From contig NC_050105.1 of assembly GCF_902167145.1 (NCBI RefSeq), positions 115,709,898 to 115,773,897 of the forward strand: 64,000 nucleotides of DNA, in the 5' to 3' direction. Of this stretch, positions 1-10,259 are shown in pieces (the first letter of the stretch is position 1; every line of letters begins with the position of its first letter). Position numbers and translations under genes: made by a program. The notes below the pieces were generated by a model. That model did not search any database, was not told where the DNA came from, and saw only the letters and a program-made list of their open reading frames with translations. Source of the stretch: Zea mays. Taxonomy: Eukaryota; Streptophyta; Magnoliopsida; Poales; Poaceae.

Positions 1-640
1 ATCAAGCTCGTTACGAAAAACGATCTAGCACCGCGAAGGGGCTACTATTGGGACCATGCTTCGTCGCCGAAGGTCCTGCAGAAAGAAACAACTTCGGCTG
101 AAGTTGTCCGCATGTGATGACCGAAGGTTGCTCTTCATGAAGCTTCGGAATTACAAACCGACTTAAAAGTAGAATGACCTTTTAGTCCATAAGTGTTTGA
201 GTCGTTGTTGTAAACTTTTATGAGGGGCATGATTGTAATTCCTCACAGGTTGTGTCCTGTGCCTATAAATAGTGAACAGTATTCCTTTATTGTTCACGCA
301 TTCCTGTAATTGCAATCGCATCACTTGGGAATCAATCTTTGCCAAGGCAGAGGTATAAATGTATCTAATATTTGAATACATTAAGTTGATATAATATGAA
401 AGTGATGTTATTCATTTATAATTTATTTGTCTTTGATGCTTCATATTTCGTACTACTTTATATAATCTATTAGAGTTCGATCACGAAAATTTAACCTTCG
501 TAATTGTATCGTCTTTAACCTTCGTCCGAAGTTCATTAATCCTTAAAGGAATAATGCTTCATTGGACGAAGGGCATTAACATTTAACATTTTATGTTGCC
601 TTGTTCTTAATTCATAGCATTTGAGAACGAGTCCCCAACA
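1..640 (+). mobile_element. Partial LTR (Cinful/Zeon-like Gypsy), 3' end of an element lying to the left
   Basis: The stretch ends in GAGTCCCCAACA at 640, a typical LTR terminus ending in CA. A plus-strand TATA box (CCTATAAATAG, about 261-271) shows the LTR reads rightward. No primer binding site follows position 640, so this is read as the 3' LTR of an element whose body lies outside the window. The sequence right of it belongs to another element, with 641-645 (ACACC) the expected target duplication. The family name is from memory of maize LTR termini and is tentative. Confidence 0.6.
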
Positions 641-760
641 ACACCCATTGGGATCAGCTCTGGCTGGATTACACCCATTAGGATCAGCATCATCAAGGTC
701 ACACCCATTGGGGTCAGCATCAGCCGGGTCACACCCATTGGGATCATCAACAGTAAAAAT
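641..760. repeat. Four 30-bp tandem units starting ACACCCATTRGG
   Basis: Units begin at 641, 671, 701 and 731, exactly 30 bp apart. On the minus strand they encode a ten-residue repeat with core DPNGC. The array is cut at 640 by the LTR insertion, so the original copy number is unknown. The same 12-mer motif recurs singly near 3669, 3787 and 4131 within the same element. Confidence 0.85.
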
Positions 761-913
761 CTCCACTGGCACTTCCTCGGCAGCAGGAGCAGAAGGGCCG
801 GCATCCTGATTCAAGCATGACACTCACCGAAGCCGTCTCTTTTTCTTCCCCTCAGCAGGAGAAGTTGGATGACTGGCCAAACGAGGACGTTTCGGACGAG
901 TGTTATCAGATCT

Positions 914-2107
914 TTAAATGTCCAAGGTCTTTCCAGGCTCTGGGATAGGTGCTACAGCTAGTGTTTCAGCAGGGACCGAATAAGAGGAATCCTCAGCCAA
1001 CATGTCCAGCATAGCACTTATTTCTGCGTCGCTCGGGTTTATAGGCATCTCAAAATAAACCTGCCTCTCGTCATTGGGGATTTCATCAAGCGAAACAACC
1101 AAAGCTTCAACCTCTTCGGGAGAGGGTCGCACTCTAAGGCCCAAATCACTGTCACCAGCAGGAGGATTTGACACAAAACTGATGAAAGTCTTGGAAGGAG
1201 GCATATTCCAGGCTAAATACGCAACATGAGCACCGATATTCGACACCTTGCCTCTAAGAATCATCTCAAGCCGGCTTACCAGATCCACAGCAGGAATCCT
1301 TCTGTTGGTAACCCGGGTCGAGTCAGTGATGCCACGATACAGATAAGCTGGGTACGCTCTGTCCTTCAATGGCTGAATGTTCTTAAAAACAAAATCGGCG
1401 ACCACAGCTTCAGCAGTCAGACCTTTCTCCTTCAACAAGCCAACCTCGGCAAGCAGAACCCTGGCCTCGGCTATCTCCAAGTCTGTGGGGGATTCAGTCC
1501 AACTTGGAGCGCGAACATTCGGCTGTGTCCCCGACCGAGGGGGTAGAGAATTGCCGTGATTCTCTACAATAAACCATTCCAGGCGCCATCCTTTGATGCT
1601 GTCCTTGAGTGGGATGTCGAGGTACTCTGTCTTCCTCCCACGACGCATCTCTAAACTCACACCACCCACGAGCTGGTGCTGCCCCCTGGCCATCACAGGC
1701 CGACAGTGATACAAGTATTTCCACAAGCCAAAATGTGGCAGAATACCAAGGTAGGCTTCACACAAATGAACAAAAACAGAAACTTGCAGAATAAAATTGG
1801 GATTCAGATGGGTTAGATTCAGATGGTAGAAATCAAGGAGACCGCGGAAGAAAGGAGAAATAGGAAGAGCAAGGCCGCAGATGAGAAAAGGAATATAAAT
1901 AACGGACTCGTGGGTGTCCTCCGTCGGGACAGTGACCCCACTGCAGATCCGCCAAGAACAAAGTTCTTTCGGAGGAAGAACTCCGACGGAGACAAGGTGA
2001 AGAAGGTCAGACTCAGAAACAACAGACATGTGGTTACCTGCGAAAGGCAACTGGCTGTTGGGATCAATGGGAGGAACAGTCGCGCAGATGAACTCTGATT
2101 CTTCCAC
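914..2107 (-). pseudogene. Transposase_28-type protein (putative gypsy type transposon domain), antisense to its host element
   Basis: A 397-codon open frame. Its N-terminal third contains FICGLALPISPFFRGLLDFY and, further on, FVHLCEAYLGILPHFGLWKY, the hallmark of the plant domain called putative gypsy type transposon (Transposase_28). The function of that domain is unknown. The frame opens with GTG and no ATG lies nearby. Upstream, the phase-shifted reading ASDIELAPKWKNQ looks like authentic coding sequence, so a one-base shift or splice site near 2107 is likely. After the TAA at 914 the same frame continues with a basic, NLS-like stretch (KRPRL, KKKRRLR) and then the DPNGC repeats in another phase. 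The stop at 914 may therefore be a mutation. It is best treated as a damaged retroelement-borne gene. Confidence 0.6.
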
Positions 2108-2274
2108 TTGGGCGCCAGCTCAATATCGCTGGCGAACTGAGCGGAAGCAGGATTACAAGGAAGCAGAGAAGGTCTGGATGCAGAAAAGTAGGGCTAGGGC
2201 TCAGAATGCAGAAGCATGCGACGACGCGGTACAAATGGGGTTTTCTCGGGCCAGATGTCATTTCTAAAAGTGCC

Positions 2275-2665
2275 CAGTCATCACTCGGTCGTTGTTTCCA
2301 TAAACGCCGATGTGGCCCAATACAACTCAGCTGTTATTTCTAAAACGCTGATGTGCCAAGTCATCACTCGGCTGTTATTTCCAAAACGGCCGACGTGGCC
2401 CAATATAACTCAGCTGTTATTTCTAAAACGCTGACGTTACCAGTCTTCACTCAGTCGTTATCTCTAGAACACCGACGTGGCCCGTTATCACTCGGCTGTT
2501 ATTTCTAAAACACCGACGTCATAAGTAATCACTCGGCTGTTATTTCTAAAACGACGACGTGGCTCAAAAGGACTCGGTTGTTACCTCTAAAATGCTGGCG
2601 CCGCAAAAAAGAACCACTCGGTTACCACCTCTGAAAATACTAACAGTAAATCAGCCGTTTTTTCT
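2275..2665. repeat. About nine imperfect 40-41-bp tandem units
   Basis: Units share the core CTCGGCTGTTATTTCTAAAA followed by a CGCYGACGTGGC-like segment, spaced 40-41 bp apart. They decay towards the right edge. The array lies between the acidic reading frame (3020-3463) and the Transposase_28 frame, so it is intron or 5' leader of the antisense unit. A TATAAT-like motif near 2862-2868 on the minus strand could mark a second start. No function is evident. Confidence 0.8.
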
Positions 2666-3019
2666 CTACAAATATGTAGGCAAATCTAAAATACGACTCG
2701 ACGATTCCAAGTCGTTACTCAAGAATTACATCCAAGAACAACGGCTACATTAAGCATAAACACGGTCGACCGATCGACTGGAAAAGGAGCGATGGGAAAG
2801 CAAAGAAACGCACGCAGAATGGGATGAAATCTTCTTCATTATAAAGGAAGGGGAAGTATTACCAAACTTAAAAACCAACTCATTATGAGTTGGTCTTCTT
2901 CCCACTGTTCGATACACTACACTACTACATTACATTTCACTACACTATACTACTAACTACTACTACATTATTTCACTAATATTACTTTAATCTATACTAA
3001 CATTTAAAACCAGTGGCGC

Positions 3020-3463
3020 CTAGCCACTGGCCCTGTTGCTGCCCTTGCTGCCGTCCTTGCCGTCACCGTTGCCGCCCTTGCCACCACCTTTGCCGCCGTT
3101 GCCATCGCCGTCGCCTCTGTCGTCGTCGTCGCCCTCGCCATCGCCGTCACCGCCGCCCTCCTCGGACGAGTCCGAGGAGTCCTCCTCGTCTGAGGAGACC
3201 TCCGACTCATCCGAGCCCTCGAGCCCGGCGTGCTCGACGGCTCGGATGTAGGTCCACACCTCTGTGGCGATCCCCTGTGAGTCGTCTGAATCATCAGACA
3301 ACGCCGGGGGAGAGGCATGGACCGGCGAACCCTCTGACTCGAAGGAGAACTCCTCCTCTGAGTACTCGGAATCGCCGAAGTCCTCCGAGGGAGGAGTCGG
3401 CTCGCGCTTCCGCTTATCGCCGGAATGGTGGGAGGAACTCTCACCTTTCTTGCTATTGCCCAT
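3020..3463 (-). CDS. Acidic, low-complexity protein of the antisense unit in the Grande-like element
   Basis: 147 codons starting with an ATG in good plant context (CACCATGGGC). The start lies about 80 bp downstream of a consensus TATA box and behind a pyrimidine-rich leader, so this ATG is well supported. The N-terminus is Ser/Lys/His-rich, followed by a long Glu/Asp/Ser region and a C-terminal Gly/Asp/Lys repeat region ending at a TAG. There is no recognisable fold, signal peptide or membrane segment; it is probably disordered. It lies upstream, on the same strand, of the Transposase_28 frame, and the two may be exons of one transcript or separate genes. Function is unknown; antisense extra genes are known in Tat-lineage retrotransposons. 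The frame is open, but expression is only inferred. Confidence 0.55.
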   Translation of the reverse strand: MGNSKKGESSSHHSGDKRKREPTPPSEDFGDSEYSEEEFSFESEGSPVHASPPALSDDSDDSQGIATEVWTYIRAVEHAGLEGSDESEVSSDEEDSSDSSEEGGGDGDGEGDDDDRGDGDGNGGKGGGKGGNGDGKDGSKGSNRASG

Positions 3464-3543
3464 GGTGAAGTAGAAGAGAAAAGAAGAGAGTAAGCAACAA
3501 GCGGCAGTAAGATGTGTGAAGATGCCGAAAAAGCAAGCACACT

Positions 3544-3550
3544 ATTTATA
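3544..3550 (-). promoter_or_regulatory. TATA box of the antisense unit
   Basis: Minus-strand CTATAAATAG sits about 80 bp upstream of the ATG at 3463, with a C/T-rich leader between them. This is a classical plant Pol II core promoter arrangement, directed opposite to the retrotransposon's own transcription. Confidence 0.6.
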
Positions 3551-4406
3551 GAAGAAGAAGGCAATCACTCACATCCTACCACGGCCACTGAACAGTCGCA
3601 AAAATTCAATATGCAATTCAAACCGTCTGGAAACACGTCAGGCGGCTTGCGCCGTTCCACATAACACGACACCCATTGGGACTCCAGTCAACTGCTTGTA
3701 CAATATGATTACACCCGCGGTCACATCAAGTTACTACTCAGGAGCAGTTCGCTAAACGCTCAGCGCACCAAGCCGTCCCTTGCCTACACCCATTGGGGGG
3801 ACGTCTAGGAATTTTCAATATATTTTCCTAAGCAGTCACATCCATACAGTATACGCAATGAATACCTCAAAACAGAAGGAAGATATCAACAGAGATCAGA
3901 GGAAAGCCAAATATAACTGATGAGGTACAAGTCTAATCAACAGAAGCATTGAAGCACGAAGTGATATGAAGACTAGCCAAAGGCCATCTACCGAACGTCC
4001 AATCTGTTGCATACCAAATAAATTTCAAACCTAACAAGATATGGGCAGATCGCGTGCTCGATCTCAAAGGCAAAACTGCATGCTGGACCTAGGATCTTGT
4101 TAGGTTGGGTACTCAAAGCTCGGGGGCTACACCCATTGGGTGCACCTTCGGTGCACCCAATGAATTTTGAACTCTAAAGAGTGAAATGCCGACCTCCAAA
4201 GCATAAACCCGAGATAGAACACCGATTTTTGAGGAATAATAGCAGAAGAAGACAATAGAAGATCGTTTTTATCGGGTCACTCAGAGTTCAGAAGCAGTGG
4301 CTCGACAACTTATTTTCAAGGCATTCCTTATCAAAATAAAAAACTGCAAGCTAGACCTAGGATCTTTGGGCCGGTTATTTCAAAATCGACACAAAGATTG
4401 GGGGCT

Positions 4407-5034
4407 TGTGGGGGACGGATATCCCCCGGGTCCACCGGAAGGATAAAAGACCTCACGAAAGGCCCGTGGGCCCAATAATTCACAAGGTCATCCCTTCGTG
4501 GGCCTGGGGAGGAATGTCTAGTGAAGCGATTTGACACAAGACCGGATCGACGCAAGCCCAGATGGCCCGATGAATTTGAGCAATGATCGCAACAGTGATC
4601 CGACCTTCCCGTGCAGTGCCCTCATACATCGAAACTGAATAAGGGATAGGTCGGCGGAATTATAGGAAGATAGGCTCAGTCGGTTCACTATTACTTAGGC
4701 GCACATTGTTATCATATCCACATGTAATGCCCCACGGTCGAGTATATAAGGCCTAGGGGGCACCCCCTCGAAAGCATCTCATTACGTAGCCATCCACCCG
4801 GTTCTCTAACATCCTCGACACTAGAGAGCCTCTTTGTAATCCACCACATAAAGTACTCACGCCAGGACGTAGGGTGTTACGCATCTCAAAGCGGCCCGAA
4901 CCTGTACAAAACTGTCCACTGTCTCTCGTGCATCCAGCAGGAACCATCGAGCTACAGTCGATAACACTGTCCTACTCCAAAAAAGCACCTTGTGGGGCAA
5001 CCCCGGGTGCGCGGTCAGACCCAAAACACCGACA
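4407..5034 (+). repeat. 3' LTR of the Grande-like element (628 bp)
   Basis: It starts TGTGGGGGACGG right after a polypurine tract and ends AAAACACCGACA. A plus-strand TATA box (TATATAAGG, about 4743-4751) lies mid-LTR. The chromovirus coding frame resumes immediately to its right, so the right edge is sharp; TTGGC (5035-5039) would be one copy of the target duplication. Confidence 0.7.
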
Positions 5035-5829
5035 TTGGCTGCTTCAACCATTGCAAGTGCCTAAGGGGGCCTGACAAGATCTAACCATGGATTTCATCGA
5101 GGGTCTCCCAACCTCTGATGGCAGTAACTCTATTCTAGTGGTCGTTGATCGGTTCACCAATTATGCACACTTCATTCTATTGAAGCACCCCTGTACATCC
5201 CAGTTAGTGGCTAAAGCATTCTTGGATCACGTGATTAAGCTACATGGTTTTCCTAAAACTATTGTCTCGGACCGTGATCGAATCTCCACTAGCATTTTCT
5301 AGAAAAAATTGTTTGCTCTCTTTGGAACATGACTTTTGCACAACATCGCCTATCGCCCTCAAACAGATGGCCGGTCGGAGAGGTGAATCAATGCATTGAG
5401 ATGTTTTTACGCTGCATAGTTCATGACTCTCCTAAATCATGGAAGAAGTGGCTCTCCTAAGCTCACATCTGGTATAACAGTACCTTTCACACTGTCCTGG
5501 GTTGTTCCCCTTTCAAGGCTCTCTATAGATATGATCCTGTCCTAGGCTTGCTTATTCATGTTTTCCCAAGTTCTTCCTATGAAGAAGCAGTTTGGCTCCA
5601 AGAGAGGGACACTCATCTGCAGCTCCTCAAAGACAACCTAACTAAGGCACAAAACTGTATGAAAATATATGCTGACCGTCACTGTACAGACAGACAATTA
5701 CAGGTGGGTGAACATGTATTACTCAAACTTCAGCCATACACTCAACAATTTGTCATCAGTCCACCTTTCCCCAAGTTGGCATATAAATATTTTGGTCCAT
5801 TCTCACATATTATAATAAACCAAGTGTAA
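5035..5829 (+). pseudogene. Chromovirus Gypsy integrase / C-terminal pol relic
   Basis: The frame reads from the LTR boundary into MDFIEGLPTSDGSNSILVVV and DRFTNYAHF, the DDE-type integrase core with the first catalytic Asp. It continues through a GFPKTIVSDRD block (second Asp) and a degraded PQTDGRSE block (Glu region). A later frame (5548-5829) matches the region before the chromodomain (VGEHVLLKLQPY). It is dead: in-frame stops interrupt at about 5070, 5300 and 5330, and further shifts follow. At least two stops sit where the family has Trp (TGG to TGA or TAG), as expected from deamination of methylated cytosine. Its upstream half was split off by the Grande-like insertion. Confidence 0.75.
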
Positions 5830-5834
5830 ATTAA

Positions 5835-6354
5835 TTCTTTGGGGTCGTAAAAGAATTCAAACAAAACTGTTGTCAGCTACAAAGTTGAATATCTTTTTAT
5901 GTTCTACAACTTTTATTTTAGTAGTTTTTCCATTCGAGGTGGTTTTGCAAAATTTGCATTCTAGTTTCGACAAATTTAAATGCAATTTTGAGAGTCCAAA
6001 CTATTTCAAATAAAAAAAGTTATCATCTACAAAGTTTCATAACTTTTAGAGATCTACAACTTTTATTTTGGTGGTTTTTTATACGAGGTCATTTGAAAAA
6101 CTCAAAAAATCAATTTCAAATGATTTATACTAGCGATTCCTTAAGAAAACCGCCAGTACAAATATAATTTATACTGTCAGTTTTCTTAAGAAAACCACTA
6201 GTGGAAATGCATGATTTGCACTGACGGTTGCAAAAGTGTTTCCACTCACAATTCTTAAGTTGCACCGGCCATTTTATTTTCACTTACGTTCCATAACAAA
6301 ACCGCTTGTATAAATTAGATCTCACCATAGTCATAGAGCTCTTTTGTACTAGTG
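5835..6354. mobile_element. CACTA-type non-autonomous relic
   Basis: AT-rich sequence with repeated subterminal-style motifs (CTTAAGAAAACCRCYAGT at about 6130 and 6190). It ends at 6354 in TTTTGTACTAGTG, the reverse complement of a CACTA terminus. It also contains the ACAAAGTT / CTACAACTTTTATTTT blocks common inside grass CACTA elements. The matching left terminus was not found, so the left boundary is arbitrary. Confidence 0.4.
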
Positions 6355-6571
6355 TACCTTTGCTTACAGTGCATCAACTCTTTATTTAGTGCTTTATTTC
6401 CACCAACATTCATTTATATCATCCAGTTTACACACTCACCACAACTACATGCGTCAAAGTCGCCAACATACAAACACGTAAAGTACTAGTACTAGTCTAC
6501 AGCCTGTGCCGTGCAGCTGGGACAACTTTACCCCCGTGCTGGTCAGCGCACGGTCGCTACACGCCCATGCG

Positions 6572-7789
6572 CTACGCGAGGAGCCCCCTGGCGATGCGGC
6601 CGTCGGCGCCCTGGGGAAAGAACCCGCCGTGCTGAGCGGGGTTGCCGGTGCCGTAGACGATGCCGAGGATCTCCTCGGGCGTGCGGTCGTAGGCGAGCGA
6701 AAGATGGTCACCGGCGATGACGTTCCCCACGGTGAGCCCCTCGGGCCCCAGCTCGGCCGCCACCACCAGGCCCTCGTCCTTGACGCCCCTCCTCCCCAGC
6801 GAGTTCCTGAGGTCCGAGATGTGCGCCGTGACCTCCGCCACCCCGACGGCGTAGCCCGCCACACGCGCCATCCCGCGCTCGTACAGCAGCGTCCGGATCA
6901 CCGCGTCCTGCGCTGACTCCACCGCCAGCAGCCCCGCCAGCAGCTGCGCACGCACATATACATATCATTAGGCAACACAACAGCACGTCAGCCGGGGACA
7001 TGCACAGGACATGACTTGTACGCATGACGCACGCACATGCCGTTCCGTGCGTTGGCCGATGGCTAGGTGGTGGCGAGTAGAGTGTTCATGCGATGCACGC
7101 GCGTATGCACTTCAACTACCTTTCTGGCCTGAGGGGTGAAGAGCCTGGGGTTGGCGCCGACGTAGCCGGTGAGGCCGACGTAGGGGATGATGTAGGAGGC
7201 GACGAGGAAGTTGACGCTGTTCTCGTAGGGGTTGAAGGGCGGGTCCAGCGTCGCGTTCAGCGCCTGCTCGATGATCTTGCCGAAGTTGGCCGCGCTGATG
7301 TCCAGCAACGGCCGCGGGAAGCCCCTCACCGTCTGCTTGATTGCCCTGCAAGCAAGCACGCCGGCGCCGGCCGGGTCACATTATTGATAATTTGTAGTGT
7401 CCAGCTATGTGTTCGAGTTATTATTACCTGAGGTGCCCGACTTCTTGGTAGCAGAACTGGGTGGCGACGTCGCGGATGAACGGGGTGAGGGAGGCGGACT
7501 GGCCGCCGATGGAGGGCGGCCCGCCGCCGGTGAGGTTGGCGTCGATGGCGTCGAGGCCGTACCCCAGAGCGGCCCAGCAGAAGAACTCCGTCTCCAGGTA
7601 CTCCAGGTTCAGCGGGAACTCCAGCAGGTCCACGTCCGACTGCGGCAGCAGCGACCCGGGGCCGCCGAAGAAGCCGCGGTACGGCGGCCGCGCCCACTCG
7701 TTGTCCATGTCCTGCGCGCGCGCAAAGGCGCCGCACAGGCAAACCACCACCGCGGCGACCACGGCGACGGACGGCGCCGGTGCACCCAT
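6572..7789 (-). CDS. Ferritin-like desiccation-related protein, PCC13-62 type
   Basis: Three exons on the minus strand: 7789-7428, 7345-7120 and 6943-6572. Introns of 82 and 176 bp have GT-AG borders, and the product is 319 residues, the usual family size. Residues 1-26 form a signal peptide (hydrophobic core VAVVAAVVVCLCGAFA) ending near AQ, so the protein enters the secretory pathway, probably to the cell wall. The ferritin-like domain begins around residue 51 with DVDLLEFPLNLEYLETEFF, typical of the Ferritin_2 family, and runs through all three exons (ANFGKIIEQAL, YGTGNPAQHGGFFP). Relatives accumulate in desiccating resurrection-plant leaves and in seeds; the biochemical role is unsettled and iron binding is not shown. 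The frame is intact and the ATG at 7789 is the only sensible start before the signal peptide. No operon-like neighbour exists; the flanks are transposons. Confidence 0.9.
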
Positions 7790-7968
7790 CGATCGACGGC
7801 GGGCGGCTAGCTACGACGATCGCTCAAAGAGCCAGCGGGGACTAGTAGCTAGAATCGGGCAACGAACACGTCAAGATACCGATGCGATCGATTCCTCAGC
7901 TGCAAGTTTGACTTGTGCGTGTGTGCAGTTAGTTATATTGCTCCCGGGACGGGAGGATCGGTGCAAGG

Positions 7969-7975
7969 ATTTATA
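7969..7975 (-). promoter_or_regulatory. TATA box of the ferritin-like gene
   Basis: Minus-strand CCTATAAATCC lies 180 bp upstream of the ATG at 7789. About 70 bp further upstream, ACGTGG on the plus strand (8045-8050) has an ABRE-like ACGT core. That would fit abscisic-acid or drought induction, but a single core is weak evidence. Confidence 0.5.
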
Positions 7976-8299
7976 GGCGGCGCGAGCGTGCGTGTTGGCG
8001 CGCGGGCTGGCGGCGCGACAGTGGCCGATGACGGGGACGGGTAGACGTGGTGCGCCAAGGGCGTGGCGCGCGGAGGAGCAAGAGTACGTCTAGTGTTGTT
8101 TAAACGCTGACGGTCGATTCGTTTTCTTGCCTGAGTTCGAATGGTTGCTTCACCTCTACATCGAAGCCAGCCAGCGACGACGCTAGCTCGGCCGTCGTGC
8201 ATATGAGACTGATTAAGTGATGCTTTTTTAGTGAGTTCACAATTACGACTTGCGAGACAGACAGACAGTGATCGTTGGCTCGTTGCCTCGTTGGAAGGC

Positions 8300-10020
8300 A
8301 GCAAAGATTATCCTTGTTGGTACGGTGGCATGTGTGGATATATGCAAATGACGAGAACTCAGCAAGTTAATCATGCGTCATGCGCTCATCAAAAAGAAGG
8401 GTAGGGAGAGTGTATAGAAACAAAAGTATGATTTACTCCTTGTATGAAAAAAAATCGGTTGTGGGGCCTAATCACATATTTTTTATATTTTATATTCTAT
8501 ACCAATCATAATATAGATATTTATAATATAGATATTTATATGGAAAAATAGAAAACAAACAAAACCGGTCTATATCGGGCCTAGCCTTCATGTCGCACAT
8601 AAGGCATAAACATGGCACGGAGTCGAGCTAAACTATACTGGGCCATGAGCCGCCCAACAGATCAGCCTAGTTGAACATGTATACCTGTACACCAGTGATA
8701 TGTTCGTACAGGCAGGAAGCAGCTCAATCAATATGATGGTCCATGCAAATAGGACTACTAGGTGTGAGAGCACAGAAGAGCTATCGGGCCATCGATTGAG
8801 ATACATGAGTTTTCGATTTGGTAAATTTGGGATTAGTTAGGTTTGATTTGAGATTGTAGTTGTTTGATTGAGGAGAGGAGGGGTGTCAACGCAGACACCC
8901 GTCATAGCGCCATCACTCGTCACGCATACGGTGCCTAAAGTCACGAGGACACGAGCAGAACCCTCGACGCTATCGTCCTTGTAAGCCACTCAAAACTTTC
9001 AGATGCTTATTGTAAAGGTTTGGAATTTGAACAACTACCCTATTTAAACAAGGTCTACCTATGCAACATATAGAAATCGTAGCGATGCAGAGATATTTAA
9101 CTATTAATTTATACAAGTATAGGTAGTTCAATCATTTACTACATAAATAATTTTGCAAGATGCTGATCATGTATTACTGGAGGCACGCATAATAGGTGTT
9201 ACCTCCGTTAATGGGCAGCTAGCGGCTGTCTTTCTTAGGGCATGTATAATGGAGAGACACCAAAACGGTTCTCCAAACACAAGAGATAACTAAGAGACAC
9301 TATTGTACAATAGAGTGTATATAAATATAGTCTATTAATAAATATAACTGGTCCAACATGCCAAAGTGCTTCGGGCTTCATTTGTAGACCTCTTTGGAAA
9401 AGAGGTCTGGCGTACCACCAATGCGCCGGGCCTCATCTGCGCTCCTGCAGCGTTCTCTAGTAAAGTGGATCGGTGCACCACCGAATTGGTCCGGTGCACT
9501 AGGCTACTCAAGCCTCATGCAGACGCCTCTGGGAATAAGGTCTGGTGCGCCACCGGACTGGTTTGGTGTGCCCTAGAATAGCTGAAGTTTGACACTTTTC
9601 TCCATATCTTCTTCGAATCAATTTGACTAATCTTTAGAACCTTCTTATGGCTTAGACAAACTTATTTAGAGCATGTACAACCGGTCTAAGTCATAAATTC
9701 TCACCTTTTTCTTGTCTCCAACTCAAATTCCTGTTCTAGGCTCAAACTCAGCTCCAAATGCACCTTTTCTGAAATCTCTCAATCCAAAGCTTCTAAGGTG
9801 CTCAAAAACATTCTTAAGGATAGTTAGAACTTATCCAAATTTGTGAACTAGTCATACCTCAACTCATCCAAGTTTTGCCCTACTTTGCCTTTGCTGAAGC
9901 TACAAGTTGAGTTAATCTCCACAAATTGACACTAATGAACATGCAAGTGCACACTCAGCAAAATAGTTAGCACTCAGGGTTGTGCTGATCATTGATCACC
10001 AAAGCCAACTTAGCAATGGT
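8300..10020. other. Intergenic sequence without a recognisable gene
   Basis: No coding frame or complete element was identified. About 9360-9600 contains several imperfect copies of a CCGGTCCGGTGCRCC-like motif that also occurs near 28250-28290. The stretch to about 10040 resembles non-coding retroelement leader sequence. It is probably old, degraded repeat DNA. Confidence 0.4.
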
Positions 10021-10039
10021 GTATAACACATTTCCCTTT

Positions 10040-10240
10040 CAGTCATCATCATTGTCGTCGTCATCATCGCCATACACCCCTCATCATCATCATCATCATC
10101 ATATAATCATCATCGTTGTCATCGTCGTCGTCGTCATCGTCGAAATCATTGTCATCAATGTCATCATCACCATCATCGTCGTCGTAGTCCTCGTCATAAT
10201 CAACATTGTTGTCATCACCATCCACCCCTGCAAGCAACCC
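10040..10240. repeat. Trinucleotide microsatellite (CAT/GTC-type)
   Basis: Interrupted runs of TCA, CAT and CGT triplets cover about 200 bp. On the minus strand the run reads as poly-Asp, which creates an artefactual open frame. Confidence 0.85.
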
Positions 10241-10259
10241 ATCGTGTGACTCCCTATCC

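Larger units (their letters stand above)
641..5034 (+). mobile_element. 3' part of a Grande-like Tat-lineage Gypsy retrotransposon
   Basis: The element is bounded on the left by the LTR insertion at 640 and on the right by its own 3' LTR (4407-5034). A G-rich polypurine tract (about 4394-4405) immediately precedes that LTR, fixing plus orientation. The kept part carries no pol. Instead it holds an antisense transcription unit (minus strand, TATA at 3544-3550, open frames 3463-3020 and 2107-914) and two tandem arrays. Short LTRs of about 0.6 kb and antisense extra genes between pol and the 3' LTR are features of maize Grande and other Tat elements, so the label rests on architecture. The element is inserted in a chromovirus integrase gene that resumes at 5035. 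Confidence 0.6.

Noticed and set aside
9240..9660. Tourist-like MITE starting GGGCATGTATAATGG
   Set aside because: Only a left-end-like sequence is visible; no matching inverted right end or TTA duplication was found.
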